NCBI RefSeq assembly: GCF_008806775.1
Contig: NZ_WAEM01000010.1
Span: forward strand, 1 to 64,000
DNA length: 64,000 bases
Source: Flavobacterium luteum
Lineage (GTDB): Bacteria; Bacteroidota; Bacteroidia; Flavobacteriales; Flavobacteriaceae
Direction: 5' to 3'
The position numbers were made by a program, and so were the translations under genes. The notes under the pieces are model-generated. The model did not search any database. It saw only the letters and a program-made list of their open reading frames with translations, and was not told where the DNA came from. This document shows positions 36,501 to 44,625 of the stretch, piece after piece (the first letter of the stretch is position 1; each line of letters starts with the position of its first letter).

Positions 36501-39500
36501 GTATTCGAAAACCATTGATAGGATAGGCTCCCTAAAGTGGATTCTCCGGTTGCTGTAACCGTCAGGTTTGTTGGAGCAACTCCTGAACATAACGATTGTG
36601 TTGCAGGCAAAATGGAATTAATTACAGGATCAGCAAATACTTTTATTTCAGCGGGATCAGAAGAAATTGGTCCACAACCATTACCTGTAAAAGTGATGGT
36701 TACATAGTAATAAGCGATTTCAGGAGCATTAAAAACGGGTGGTGTATAACTTGAAGCCGTTGCTCCATTAATTTCTGTTCCACCAATTGTACTATCCGTT
36801 GTGTTTTTATACCATTTATAAGACGCCGTTCCGGTTCCTCCCGTATAATCGGAAATTAAGGGGGTTGCAATTGTTGCGCCTAGACATATACTTTGGCTTT
36901 GTAGTGGTTGCGGATTTATGGTTGCACCAGGATTTACAGTAATAGCAACGGCATTTGATAGTATACTTGGACAACTTCCAGAAGATGAAAAAGTAATTTC
37001 GCAAAAATAATAAATCGTTCCTACAGTGGCTGGAGGGGTATAATTTCCATCAACTGTAGAAGTGTTCACTAAAGTGGAAGTGCCAACAGTAGTATCACCA
37101 ATTGCATTCGAATACCATTTGTAAGTGGCGGTTCCAGCAGCAGGTGATGGAGTAACTGTTACTGATAATGGCGTTATCGTTCCGCCAGAGCAAATGGTAC
37201 TTCCAATAGGCTGGGTGAGTGTTGGTCCGGGATTTACAATAATATCGTATGTATTCGTTGAAGGACAACCATTTAAAGTTGAAGTGATGGTTAAAGTAAC
37301 CGTTTTAGCGGTATTGCTAGCATTGGTGATGGTTAAAGCTGGAATTGAGTTTGCATTTCCCGATGAAGGATTCACCGTTACGTCAGACGGAATTGTTGTT
37401 GCATCCCAAGAAAAAGTGGTGCCCGTTTGAGCAGTTAGTGGCAAAGCAACTGTAGATGCACCCGAACAAATGGTTTGTGTGGCAGGACTCAGGGCTCCTA
37501 AAGTAGGTGCCGTTCCAATACCAAAAGTTTCAGTACTTGTAACCGAATTGGCACAACCACCTACCACCGAAATAAATAATGAAACTGTTTTTGAACCCCC
37601 CGTAGTATAGGTAACTTGAGGAGCAACTGCGTTAGAAGTTGCCGGTGTCCCTCCAGAGAAACTCCAATTGTAAACCAACTCGGCATTGGTAAAACCGCAG
37701 TTTTGGATTGTTGCTGTTGGATTAATTATTGTACTTCCTGCACTGCCACCACATAAATTGGCAATTGGAGCAACCGTCACTTTTGGTGGTTTCTTGACTG
37801 TTATTTTTTGAATAGCAGACTGAACTTCACCACAAGAGTTCGTTATTTTTAAACTTATTTCATATTCACCCGGTGTTGTAAAGTTAAATACTGGATTTTG
37901 AGAAGCCGAAGTCGTACTGTTTAAATAGGTTGGGTCGGATGCTAAAACATCACAGTCTAAACTGGTGTGGGTTACGGTCCATAAATAGTCTAAAGGTGTT
38001 GTACAATTTGAAATTACATTAGGTGTTGATGCATTTACAGTTAAGGGAACACAATTACTTGCATTGTTAGGAGATAAAGTGATTGTTGGAGTTGTCAAAG
38101 CAGGTTCAATACAGATGGTTTTTATTATTTCATCATTTGTACATGTATTGGTAATATCGCCTCCAGGCTGCAAAATGGCTAACTTTATATCATAGCTACC
38201 CGCAACATTAAATGTGATTGAAACATTTTCAGAAGTTAAAGTTCCTGAACTGATTGTCCAACCCGTTGCTGGAGTTATCGTCCATGTTTTATTATAATTT
38301 GTATTACATGATGTGCCGTAATATCCTTCCGATTCATTTTTAAATGTAAGAGTTTTATTTATACAGTAAGTTGTACTAGTTGAAGAGGGAGAAATGGTAT
38401 ATTTAGCTATAGGTTTTTGAGTTGATGAAACTAAGGTTGTTGGCGCATTTGAATCACATGGATTGGTGATTACAAAAAAAACTGTAAATTTATTTCCAGG
38501 TAAGCCTATTCCGCATGATGTTTTATTAAATTGATGAGTAATGGTAGGTGGTAGATTTTCTTGAGTGAAAGTTTGTGGAGTAGAATCATCATTTACAGAA
38601 AATATATAACTTGTACCTGGAGGATTATTAAAAGTACCAGGGTCAACATTCCATGTGTAGGAATAAGGAACACAACTATTTGCATTTCCGGGTGAATCTA
38701 GGTTTCCAATAGGTGAATTTCCGTTAAAAAATTTATATATTTTTGGAGTAGAACAAGATGTAGTAGCATTTGTTGAAGTAACTGTAATATTAAAAAAACC
38801 TAATTTTGTATAATTGTGAGATGCAGATGTAAAGTTACTAGCCAAATTTTCAATAGGAGTCAAATCGCCCCAATTTATGGAGTAACTAGAGTTAGTGTTG
38901 GTAGTTGTGCTGGCATTTACTGCTTTGAATAAGAAATTTGGGCTTGCAGTTGTTGCATTACAATTTATAAAAAGGTTTTTGGATTGATCAAACTCGGTAG
39001 CACCATCAGTACTTATAATATCTAAACTAGCATCGGGCGATTTTTTAACAACAATCGCTTGATTATTAACTGTTGCAGAACATCCAGTAACTTTATTTGT
39101 CACGGTTAAATCTACATTATAGGTTTGATTCCCAGTTCCAGTTGATTCAAAAGTATGAGTTGTTAAAGCACTATTTACAGTTGAAACCGCAGAATTATCC
39201 CCGAAATTCCATGCATAACTAATGTTAGAACCTGATTGAACTTGATTCGCACTAAATTGTATTGGAGTACTAGAACAAATAGGAGCAGCGTTGTTGTTAT
39301 TTGGCGTGGTAAAAGTGGCTACTGGCGGAGCACTAATGGTAATTGTAGCAGTGCCACTTACTGTTTGTGTTGTATTTGTTTTATCTTTTACACTTACTAG
39401 GGTATAGTTAAAAACGCCGGCTGCATTAGTAACTTGATTTACAGTAACAGTATTGCCAGTAGTTGTTGTAACGATGACATCAGCTCCTCCATTAATTTTA

Positions 39501-39745
39501 TAAACAAAAGTATATGGAGCCGTTCCACCACTACCAGTAAAGGTTATTTCAGGTTTGGTTGTTGCATTTTGGCAAACAGTTGTAGTACCCTTTATTGTTG
39601 CTGAGGGAGCTACAACTTTTTTAAAACCAACACTTTTTTGTTCCTTTTTGCACCCATATTTAGAATCAAAAGTGCTTTTTGCAATTGCGACCGTATTTAA
39701 TAGGAGTACTATAAAAAGAATTATAATTTTGTAAAATTTCTTCAT
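33524..39745 (-). CDS. Giant T9SS type B secreted adhesin with PKD and SprB repeats
   Basis: The 2073-aa protein has a signal peptide (MKKFYKIIILFIVLLLNTVAIA). Ig/PKD-like domains follow (ISYAWNFGDNS near 180), then many similar Ig-like modules with YWYSN/YYYC motifs, and seven SprB-type repeats over about 1337-1860 (CFG..NG.I, GG..PY, W..G.., L..G.Y...V.D..GC). A last PKD (IAWNFGDGTAS) precedes the gliding-motility-associated C-terminal domain (about 1988-2073, VPQAFTPNNDTLND...DIYDTWGSLLY...GWDG), the type B T9SS sorting signal. It should be exported to the cell surface, perhaps for adhesion or gliding. Its PorP/SprF partner follows in the same operon. Confidence 0.95.
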   Translation of the reverse strand: MKKFYKIIILFIVLLLNTVAIAKSTFDSKYGCKKEQKSVGFKKVVAPSATIKGTTTVCQNATTKPEITFTGSGGTAPYTFVYKINGGADVIVTTTTGNTVTVNQVTNAAGVFNYTLVSVKDKTNTTQTVSGTATITISAPPVATFTTPNNNNAAPICSSTPIQFSANQVQSGSNISYAWNFGDNSAVSTVNSALTTHTFESTGTGNQTYNVDLTVTNKVTGCSATVNNQAIVVKKSPDASLDIISTDGATEFDQSKNLFINCNATTASPNFLFKAVNASTTTNTNSSYSINWGDLTPIENLASNFTSASHNYTKLGFFNITVTSTNATTSCSTPKIYKFFNGNSPIGNLDSPGNANSCVPYSYTWNVDPGTFNNPPGTSYIFSVNDDSTPQTFTQENLPPTITHQFNKTSCGIGLPGNKFTVFFVITNPCDSNAPTTLVSSTQKPIAKYTISPSSTSTTYCINKTLTFKNESEGYYGTSCNTNYNKTWTITPATGWTISSGTLTSENVSITFNVAGSYDIKLAILQPGGDITNTCTNDEIIKTICIEPALTTPTITLSPNNASNCVPLTVNASTPNVISNCTTPLDYLWTVTHTSLDCDVLASDPTYLNSTTSASQNPVFNFTTPGEYEISLKITNSCGEVQSAIQKITVKKPPKVTVAPIANLCGGSAGSTIINPTATIQNCGFTNAELVYNWSFSGGTPATSNAVAPQVTYTTGGSKTVSLFISVVGGCANSVTSTETFGIGTAPTLGALSPATQTICSGASTVALPLTAQTGTTFSWDATTIPSDVTVNPSSGNANSIPALTITNASNTAKTVTLTITSTLNGCPSTNTYDIIVNPGPTLTQPIGSTICSGGTITPLSVTVTPSPAAGTATYKWYSNAIGDTTVGTSTLVNTSTVDGNYTPPATVGTIYYFCEITFSSSGSCPSILSNAVAITVNPGATINPQPLQSQSICLGATIATPLISDYTGGTGTASYKWYKNTTDSTIGGTEINGATASSYTPPVFNAPEIAYYYVTITFTGNGCGPISSDPAEIKVFADPVINSILPATQSLCSGVAPTNLTVTATGESTLGSLSYQWFSNTANSNSDGNSISLFGETNATFTPPTTNEGTLYYYCVVSQNGLGCETTSNTVSVTINLAATITQQPQSSTLCLGDTPTLLKVAFINGVGTPQYQWYSNSTNTIAGSQSIASATSPTFAPPDALVGTTFYYCKITLPTGGCSELNSDFAEVTIYQNPVIANKTEIICSGNTFTTVPLNSGSEIVPIGTTYTWSNPVISMSGAITGASDQNVAQTEISQTLVNATANPATVTYTVTPIVGVCSGTPFTVTVTVNPAISNPVTVTNSRCFGKNNGAIQTNITGGIPFSSGVPYQISWTGPNSFAATNPTISNLAPGTYELKVTDAGGCPFLETYSITEPDAITITTDVEKDITCFMDADGKIEITVAGGTLNYTYTWTKDGNPFSVLEDITNLSPGAYSIAVSDANTCGPTTATFTITEPPILAVNLTSKTDVLCFGDSTGTITITTTGGTPLEITTGVFDYTYDWKGPNGFTSANQNLIGIAAGTYDLVVTDKSGCTKTLSVLITQSTEIIINATTTTIKCFGDNNASITVTLSGGNPPYEVSWSNFAKGLFLDNLSGGDYEITVKDSKNCIKKSTINIPEPVVFQIAPIANNVSCFGAKDGSIKLNFVGGVAPISFAWADNATAGTDRNNLGPGTYTVNISDGKPCFITQTFIILEPQELVLTANVVQAFDCDDANSGSINLLVAGGSAPFSFSWSNGATTEDLTNIPAGNYLVKVTDANGCAKTAQYVINRQPPIAIAVNTKTDADCDARTIKQRFIAAVSGGIPPYKLVWSSGTISGTNNEIMETTTNGTIQLTVTDSYGCDANYTFAVDTPELGTVSFNASSYAFSTFGFYSVVDPIQFTSMATGDYETIAWNFGDGTASTEENPTHVYAKTGNYIVTETVTYPFGCVYVHTIALLVEKGYVLEVPQAFTPNNDTLNDTMRPVFSGLKKVRMDIYDTWGSLLYSEEGQTLKGWDGKIKGVQAENGNYFCKVQSETFYNLSLETAQPFTLIK

Positions 39746-40250
39746 AATGGGATTTAACAGCTACGTAATGTTAGATAAAACCAGTTTAAATTATAAATCA
39801 ATCTGCTAAATAGTCTTGAACTGTTTTTACAATAATTTGCAAATATAATGTTAAAAAACATTAACTTATGTCACTAAAATTAATGATATTCAATAAGTTG
39901 TTTTTTTTATTATTTCTATAAAAAGGAATACCGTTTGTTTAACAATTCTTATTGTTTTGTATTTATAAAACGAATTGTATGCACTGATGACTTATTACGT
40001 TTTATTGTTGTGTTCAATTATTTAAAATGAAAATTTTGACACAACTATTGCAATCCTTTTTCGTTTTGAAAAAAATGTCACAGTTTAAAAAGAGATACTT
40101 CAATTTGGCATTGACTCATTGGGTGTCATTAATTTTTATGTGATTTCTCCTTTGTCGAAATGACAAAATAGCTGAAAGGAATATAAGCATAACGTACTTT
40201 TTCTTTTAAAAGAATTTGACCAGAAGGTTCAGTCCAATAGTTGGGTGGCG
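39746..40250. other. Intergenic region upstream of the adhesin operon, with a repeat remnant
   Basis: A+T rich. A minus-strand TATATTTG at 39840-39847 is a plausible -7 box about 95 nt before the adhesin ATG, without a clear -33. At 40141-40166, TGATTTCTCCTTTGTCGAAA and following bases resemble a dispersed Bacteroidota intergenic repeat (AGGAGAAATC / CATTTCGAC type). On the minus strand an ATG-less open stretch from 40251 to about 40122 could be read (VYIAPPNYWTEPSGQILLKE...). It is out of frame with the NUDIX gene, and I do not call it a gene. Confidence 0.5.
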
Positions 40251-40850
40251 CTATATAAACTTTTCCTCTTCAAACAATAACTTTATATTTTCATAGGAAT
40301 TATTCAACGCTTCCTTGACTTGTTCAGGGTTTAGCCAGGCGACTTTTTCAATTCCTTCTTCGGCTTGCCCTAAAGGAATGCCGTCGAAATCAGAAGTCAT
40401 CTCGAACCATTGGGTAATTTTGAGTTTATACCTGCCGTTGCGTTTAAAAATATGATAGGTTTTTTGTAATTTTTTAGTAATTAACAATTTGTTTACTCCA
40501 GTCTCTTCCTCTACTTCACGTAGAGCAGTATGAGACATTTTCTCTCCTTTTTCTTTACCACCTTTAGGCAAATCCCATTTTCCGTTTCTGAAAATAAATA
40601 AAACTTCTCCTTTTTTATTGTAAACAAAACCACCTCCTGCTCGCTGAACAGGGATTTTTTCTTTCAATTTCTTGAAAATTACTTTTTCGTCAGGATAATA
40701 TAAATAACATTTTTTAATTTTGTTGTTAAACATTTTAATAACAAGTTGTTCTATATCAGTGCTTTCAAGTAAAAATAATTGAAAGTCGGTCTCTCTAACA
40801 ATTTGATTCGTTAAGAAAAAAGGTTTATCGTTGACAAAAACTTTATACAT
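40251..40850 (-). CDS. NUDIX hydrolase
   Basis: The 199-aa protein has a lineage-specific N-terminal part (residues 1-65) and a NUDIX fold with box GGKEKGEKMSHTALREVEEETGV, matching Gx5Ex7REUxEExGU. It follows RNGKWDLPKGG. The substrate is probably a nucleotide or related pyrophosphate but cannot be told from sequence. Its ATG is 7 nt from the divergent pyrE ATG, so each gene's promoter must overlap the other's coding sequence or lie in the tiny gap. Confidence 0.9.
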   Translation of the reverse strand: MYKVFVNDKPFFLTNQIVRETDFQLFLLESTDIEQLVIKMFNNKIKKCYLYYPDEKVIFKKLKEKIPVQRAGGGFVYNKKGEVLFIFRNGKWDLPKGGKEKGEKMSHTALREVEEETGVNKLLITKKLQKTYHIFKRNGRYKLKITQWFEMTSDFDGIPLGQAEEGIEKVAWLNPEQVKEALNNSYENIKLLFEEEKFI

Positions 40851-40857
40851 TTGTAAT

Positions 40858-41505
40858 ATGATTTTTAATAAAGATACAGCCGAAAAAACAGCCGAGTTGC
40901 TTTTGCAAATAAATGCAATTAAATTGAATTCGAAAAATCCTTTTTCATGGGCTTCGGGTTGGAAGGCACCTATTTATTGTGACAACAGGCTAACACTCTC
41001 ATTTCCAGCTATAAGAAATTATATTCGAGAAGAGTTTTCGAAGAATATTGAGAAACAATTCGGAAAGCCTGATGTTATTGCGGGTGTTGCCACTGGAGCA
41101 ATAGGAATTGGTATGCTAGTAGCAGAGTATATGGGGCTTCCTTTTGTCTATGTACGTCCTGAGCCAAAAAAGCATGGCAGAAAAAATCAAGTGGAAGGAT
41201 TTTTGCATAAAGGTCAAAATGTAGTTGTAGTCGAAGATTTAATCAGTACCGGAAACAGCAGTCTGCTTGCAGTTGATGCCTTGAGAGAAGCTGGTGCAAA
41301 CGTGAAAGGAATGGTCGCTATTTTTACTTATGGCTTTGCTATTGCCGAAGAAAATTTCAAAAAATCAAATTTAGACCTATATACCTTAAGTAGTTATCAA
41401 AATTTACTAAACTTAGCAGTAAATAAAAAATACATTACCGAAAATGAACAAGCTATCTTAAAAGAATGGAATGCAGACCCTGCCTCGTGGGGTGTTGAAG
41501 TATAG
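40858..41505 (+). CDS. pyrE: Orotate phosphoribosyltransferase
   Basis: I start at the ATG at 40858 (MIFNKDTAEK, 215 aa), because the longer frame would invade the NUDIX gene. The PRPP-binding loop is VVVVEDLISTGNSS, and the earlier segments SGWKAPIYCDNRL and VATGAIGIG match PyrE. It makes orotidine monophosphate in de novo pyrimidine synthesis. A TACATTTG box at 40846-40853 ends 4 nt before the ATG, which if used would give a leaderless mRNA. Confidence 0.95.
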   Translation: MIFNKDTAEKTAELLLQINAIKLNSKNPFSWASGWKAPIYCDNRLTLSFPAIRNYIREEFSKNIEKQFGKPDVIAGVATGAIGIGMLVAEYMGLPFVYVRPEPKKHGRKNQVEGFLHKGQNVVVVEDLISTGNSSLLAVDALREAGANVKGMVAIFTYGFAIAEENFKKSNLDLYTLSSYQNLLNLAVNKKYITENEQAILKEWNADPASWGVEV

Positions 41506-41535
41506 CGACAATCAAATAATCATTTAAAATTAGAT

Positions 41536-41566
41536 TTAACAGTCAACCATGAATGTTGACTATTAA
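41536..41566. promoter_or_regulatory. 12-bp inverted repeat between pyrE and the SRPBCC gene
   Basis: TTAACAGTCAAC (41536-41547) and GTTGACTATTAA (41555-41566) pair at 11 of 12 positions around a 7-nt loop. It is followed on the plus strand by A, not T, so it is a poor terminator for pyrE. An operator or mRNA hairpin in front of the SRPBCC gene is possible. Confidence 0.5.
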
Positions 41567-41580
41567 AAAAACACTAGAAC

Positions 41581-41973
41581 ATGAATTTAGAAAGCCCAAA
41601 AGTTAGCCTAGAAAAATCAGCACAATATCTATTTGATTCTTTATCGGATGTTAGAAATTTTGAAAAATTAATGCCTGAATCTATTGCTAAGTTTGAAGTA
41701 ATAGGTGATGATGCATTTATTTTTGGTTTAAAAGGTATGCCAGAAATAAAATTGAAAATGAAAGAAAAAATTGCTCCAAACACGATTATCCTGGGAGCAG
41801 CAAGCGATAAATTGCCTTTTACACTGAAAGCCAATATTGATAGTATTTCAGAACATGCATCAGAAGTGCAATTGTTTTTTGAAGGAGAATTTAATGCCAT
41901 GATGGCCATGATGATAAAAGGGCCTATTAGTAAATTTATAGAAACTCTAGCAGAGAATATGAATAAATTATAG
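41581..41973 (+). CDS. SRPBCC (START/Bet v1-like) family protein
   Basis: The 130-aa protein fits the small helix-grip ligand-binding fold. Its N-terminus, SLEKSAQYLFDSLSDVRNFEKLMPESIAKFEV, is typical of the polyketide-cyclase/dehydrase-like SRPBCC group. The alternating beta strands and the C-terminal long helix (MMAMMIKGPISKFIETLAENMNKL) agree. No catalytic residues can be named. It follows pyrE by about 75 nt on the same strand and may be co-transcribed with it. Ligand and role are unknown. Confidence 0.75.
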   Translation: MNLESPKVSLEKSAQYLFDSLSDVRNFEKLMPESIAKFEVIGDDAFIFGLKGMPEIKLKMKEKIAPNTIILGAASDKLPFTLKANIDSISEHASEVQLFFEGEFNAMMAMMIKGPISKFIETLAENMNKL

Positions 41974-41996
41974 AAGATAAAACTTTATTCTAAAAC

Positions 41997-42866
41997 CTAT
42001 CTTCTGTGTTTCCAACGTTTATGAGTCCACAAATAATATTCAGGGGCTTCATAAATTTGTTGCTCTACTAATTTAAGAAACCGATTGGTGATTTCATAAT
42101 TAGGAACATTTTTTACATCTTCAGTAAGAATTTCAAAACTGGCTTCATAATACCCTCTTTTTACTTTTTTTGTTCGTAAGAAAATCACGTTCATATCGTA
42201 TTTTTTGGATAGCATTTCAGCACCTGTATGCACTGGAACTTCTATTCCCATAAAACTATTCCAATGAAAAACGGAATAAATTTTAGGGGATTGATCACTT
42301 GCAAACCCATATATGCTCAATACTTTATTTCTGTAATTATTTGCAATAACAGGAATAGTTTCCTTGGTACTAATAAGATACGCTTTAAATCGTGATCGAA
42401 TGTCTTGAACTAATTTATCAAAATAGGGATTGTTTATTTTTTTATAAATTCCGTATCCTTTAAAATCGATATGTCTATTCATTGTAATTGCCCATTCGTA
42501 GCTGGCATAATGTGCACACATGACGGCAATACTTTTTTGTTTTTTTTCTAATTCTTTATAAACTTCTAGATTGTTAAAAACATACCGTTTGTCAATTTCT
42601 TTTTCAGATATGGTCATGGTTTTTATCATTTCAAGAAACATATCGCACATGTGATGAAAGAATTTTTTTTCAATTAACAACCGTTCTTTATCTGATAAAT
42701 GGGGTAGGGTTAATGCTAAATTTTCTCGAACTGTTTTTTTTCGGTACCCTATAATGTTATAGACTAAAACAAAAACAAAATCAGAAAATAGATATAATAT
42801 TCGAAAAGGAAGCATAGATATCATCCAAAGTAATGGATATAATATAAGATAAAGTAAAAATTGCAT
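41997..42866 (-). CDS. LpxL/HtrB-like lysophospholipid (lipid A) acyltransferase
   Basis: With the ATG at 42866 (MQFLLYLILYP) the protein has 289 aa, and this start begins directly with the N-terminal membrane helix. It shows the family features RKKTVRENLALTLP, the catalytic HX4E motif in CAHYASYEW, and a conserved block ending near YYLWTHKRWKHRR, which matches the family's W-x-H-x-R-W ending. It should transfer a secondary acyl chain to lipid A on the inner membrane face. Minus-strand TATATTTG at 42883-42890 lies 17 nt upstream as a possible -7 box. Confidence 0.9.
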   Translation of the reverse strand: MQFLLYLILYPLLWMISMLPFRILYLFSDFVFVLVYNIIGYRKKTVRENLALTLPHLSDKERLLIEKKFFHHMCDMFLEMIKTMTISEKEIDKRYVFNNLEVYKELEKKQKSIAVMCAHYASYEWAITMNRHIDFKGYGIYKKINNPYFDKLVQDIRSRFKAYLISTKETIPVIANNYRNKVLSIYGFASDQSPKIYSVFHWNSFMGIEVPVHTGAEMLSKKYDMNVIFLRTKKVKRGYYEASFEILTEDVKNVPNYEITNRFLKLVEQQIYEAPEYYLWTHKRWKHRR

Positions 42867-42882
42867 TAAGTTAATTTTTTTA

Positions 42883-42890
42883 CAAATATA
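42883..42890 (-). promoter_or_regulatory. Candidate -7 box for the LpxL-like gene
   Basis: TATATTTG on the minus strand matches TAnnTTTG and is 17 nt from the chosen ATG. It lies inside the longer alternative reading frame, which supports the shorter start. No clear -33 element was found. Confidence 0.35.
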
Positions 42891-42972
42891 CATTTAAAAC
42901 CCTATTTATATGCTTTAGTTTAACAAAAGCTAAACAAACATTGCCTATTTTTACAACAAATAGCAACTACAT

Positions 42973-43614
42973 ATGAATACGATATTAATAACAATTATAG
43001 CATTAAATCTAATCGTTAGTTTTAAAGGCTTTGGAGATTTATCTTTTTTTAGAAAATACGAATTCCACATCGGAAGCATCCGTGCTGGTGAACAAATTAG
43101 AATGTTTTCCTCAGCATTTTTGCATGCAGACCTTGGGCATTTGTTTTTTAATATGTTCACTTTATACATGTTTGCTCCAGTAGTTATTAATCATTTAGAA
43201 AGTTTTTCGTTCCTAACGGTTTACTTAGTAAGTTTAATTTTTGGAAGCCTGCTCACACTATATTTTCATAAAAACGATTACAGTTATAGGGCCATAGGAG
43301 CATCTGGAGCTGTTACAGGAGTTTTATATGCAGCAATATTATTACAGCCTGACATGAGTTTGTATTTGTTTTTTATACCGATTCCGATACCGGCTTACAT
43401 ATTCGGAATTGGATATTTGTTGTATTCCATTTACGGAATGAAAGCTAAGAATGATACTATAGGACATACGGCTCATTTTGGAGGTGCTATAGGAGGTTTT
43501 CTAATAACCATTCTAAAAGAACCACAAATGCTCACTGAAAATACTTTTATGGTTGTTCTATTGGCTATTCCAATTGTAATTCTTTTTGTTATGGCAAAAA
43601 CTGGAAAGTTATAA
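42973..43614 (+). CDS. Rhomboid family intramembrane serine protease
   Basis: The 213-aa protein has six probable membrane helices. The rhomboid motifs are all present: HADLGHLFFNM near 51-61, the catalytic Ser111 in GASGAVTG and the catalytic His168 in HTAHFGGAIGG. It cleaves substrates within the membrane. The substrate is not indicated by context. It is divergent from the LpxL-like gene. Confidence 0.93.
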   Translation: MNTILITIIALNLIVSFKGFGDLSFFRKYEFHIGSIRAGEQIRMFSSAFLHADLGHLFFNMFTLYMFAPVVINHLESFSFLTVYLVSLIFGSLLTLYFHKNDYSYRAIGASGAVTGVLYAAILLQPDMSLYLFFIPIPIPAYIFGIGYLLYSIYGMKAKNDTIGHTAHFGGAIGGFLITILKEPQMLTENTFMVVLLAIPIVILFVMAKTGKL

Positions 43615-43665
43615 TTGGCACGCCCTTTGAATATGAATTTTGAAACTAATTAAATTATAAAAAAA

Positions 43666-44358
43666 ATGAGAAAAACTGCACTAATTTTTATTTTGGCATT
43701 TACAACACTTTTAGAAGCGCAAGAGTTGAAGCAAGTACCGATGATTACCGTATCGGGGGAAGGAAAAATAAAAGTGGTTCCAGATCAAGCCTTAGTTTCA
43801 ATTTCGTTAGAAACAAAAGGGACCAATGCGGCAGATGTAAAAAAAGAAAACGACATCAAAATGGATGCGGTTCTGAAATACATTAAAAAAGCGAATATTG
43901 CTAAAGAAGATTTTCAAACGCAACGGGTTAGTTTGAATCCGAATTATGATTACGAAAAAAAGAAACACAATTATTTAGCTACACAAACGGTTCAAATTTT
44001 ATTAAAAGATTTGTCTAAATATGATGCTTTAGTTGATGGTTTAGTAGAAATAGGAATTAACAGAATTGATAATGTAGAATTTAAATCTTCAAAATTTACT
44101 GTATTACAATCGGATGCCAGAAAGTTAGCCATTAAAGATGCTAAAGCAAAAGCTGAAGATTTTGTTTCGGTTTTGGGTCAAAAAGTTGGAAAAGCAATAA
44201 CCATTTCTGATAATTCTCAAAACTACAATCCTCAGCCTATTCGTTACGCTATGAAAACTATGGCAATGGCTGGTGATGTTTCAGAATCAAGAGAAACATT
44301 AGCAACCGGAGAACTTGAAATTGTTGTGAATGTAAGCGTAAGTTTTATTTTAGAATAG
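43666..44358 (+). CDS. SIMPL domain (DUF541) protein, exported
   Basis: The 230-aa protein has a signal peptide (MRKTALIFILAFTTLLEAQ). The SIMPL domain has VPMITVSGEGKIKVVPDQALVSISLETKG at the start and DARKLAIKDAKAKAEDFVSVLGQKVG in the middle, both diagnostic. Family members are periplasmic or surface proteins linked to stress resistance, with no defined reaction. It follows the rhomboid gene by about 50 nt on the same strand and ends at a strong terminator. Confidence 0.9.
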   Translation: MRKTALIFILAFTTLLEAQELKQVPMITVSGEGKIKVVPDQALVSISLETKGTNAADVKKENDIKMDAVLKYIKKANIAKEDFQTQRVSLNPNYDYEKKKHNYLATQTVQILLKDLSKYDALVDGLVEIGINRIDNVEFKSSKFTVLQSDARKLAIKDAKAKAEDFVSVLGQKVGKAITISDNSQNYNPQPIRYAMKTMAMAGDVSESRETLATGELEIVVNVSVSFILE

Positions 44359-44378
44359 AAACATTAGACTACCCCAAT

Positions 44379-44406
44379 AAAAAAAGTCCCAAATGGGACT
44401 TTTTTT
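44379..44406. terminator. Bidirectional terminator after the SIMPL gene
   Basis: A-run, perfect hairpin AGTCCC-AAAT-GGGACT, then T-run. It ends the plus-strand SIMPL transcript. On the minus strand it follows a tRNA-Tyr 3'-end remnant, like two further hairpins in this region. Confidence 0.9.
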
Positions 44407-44410
44407 GTGA

Positions 44411-44423
44411 GGAGAGCAGGATT
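44411..44423 (-). repeat. Eroded copy of the tRNA-Tyr 3' end (13 bp)
   Basis: GGAGAGCAGGATT equals the acceptor/T-stem 3' end of the tRNA-Tyr gene at 44629-44641. It is followed on the minus strand by the hairpin at 44379-44406. Confidence 0.6.
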
Positions 44424-44466
44424 ATTATAAATGATACTAAAAGGGAGCTCTTTGCACAAAAAACAA

Positions 44467-44505
44467 AGACACATTTTATCGAAGCGAGCTTCATAAAATG
44501 TGTCT
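44467..44505. terminator. Hairpin terminator-like element between tRNA remnants
   Basis: AGACACATTTTAT (44467-44479) pairs with ATAAAATGTGTCT, with an inner GAAGCGAGCTTC palindrome. T-rich sequence follows on the minus strand. It sits downstream of a tRNA-Tyr 3'-end remnant in the same arrangement as the intact tRNA. Confidence 0.7.
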
Positions 44506-44517
44506 TATTATTTTTTT

Positions 44518-44532
44518 GGGGAGAGCAGGATT
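44518..44532 (-). repeat. Eroded copy of the tRNA-Tyr 3' end (15 bp)
   Basis: GGGGAGAGCAGGATT is identical to 44627-44641, the last 15 template bases of tRNA-Tyr before its discriminator. The sequence next to it (44533-44563, with the hairpin AGCAAGG-TGT-CCTTGCT) no longer resembles the tRNA body. Confidence 0.75.
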
Positions 44533-44577
44533 GCTTCGCCATCCTTAGCAAGGTGTCCTTGCTCAATATTTTAAAAC

Positions 44578-44609
44578 AAAAAAACCATCAAGCGCGCTTG
44601 TGGTTTTTT
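44578..44609 (-). terminator. Terminator of tRNA-Tyr
   Basis: AAAAAAACCATCAAGCGCGCTTGTGGTTTTTT is a near-perfect palindrome with one bulged base. On the minus strand it gives a stem with a T-run 17 nt after the tRNA 3' end. Confidence 0.85.
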
Positions 44610-44625
44610 CTTCTTTAAAACATTG

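Noticed and set aside
41541..41561. Inverted repeat after pyrE as a rho-independent terminator
   Set aside because: The plus-strand side continues with A residues instead of a T-run, so I list it only as an inverted repeat.
44369..44566. Minus-strand 65-codon frame ending in SQKKSHLGLFLLG
   Set aside because: It runs through tRNA remnants and two hairpins. Its residues come from those repeats, not from a protein family.
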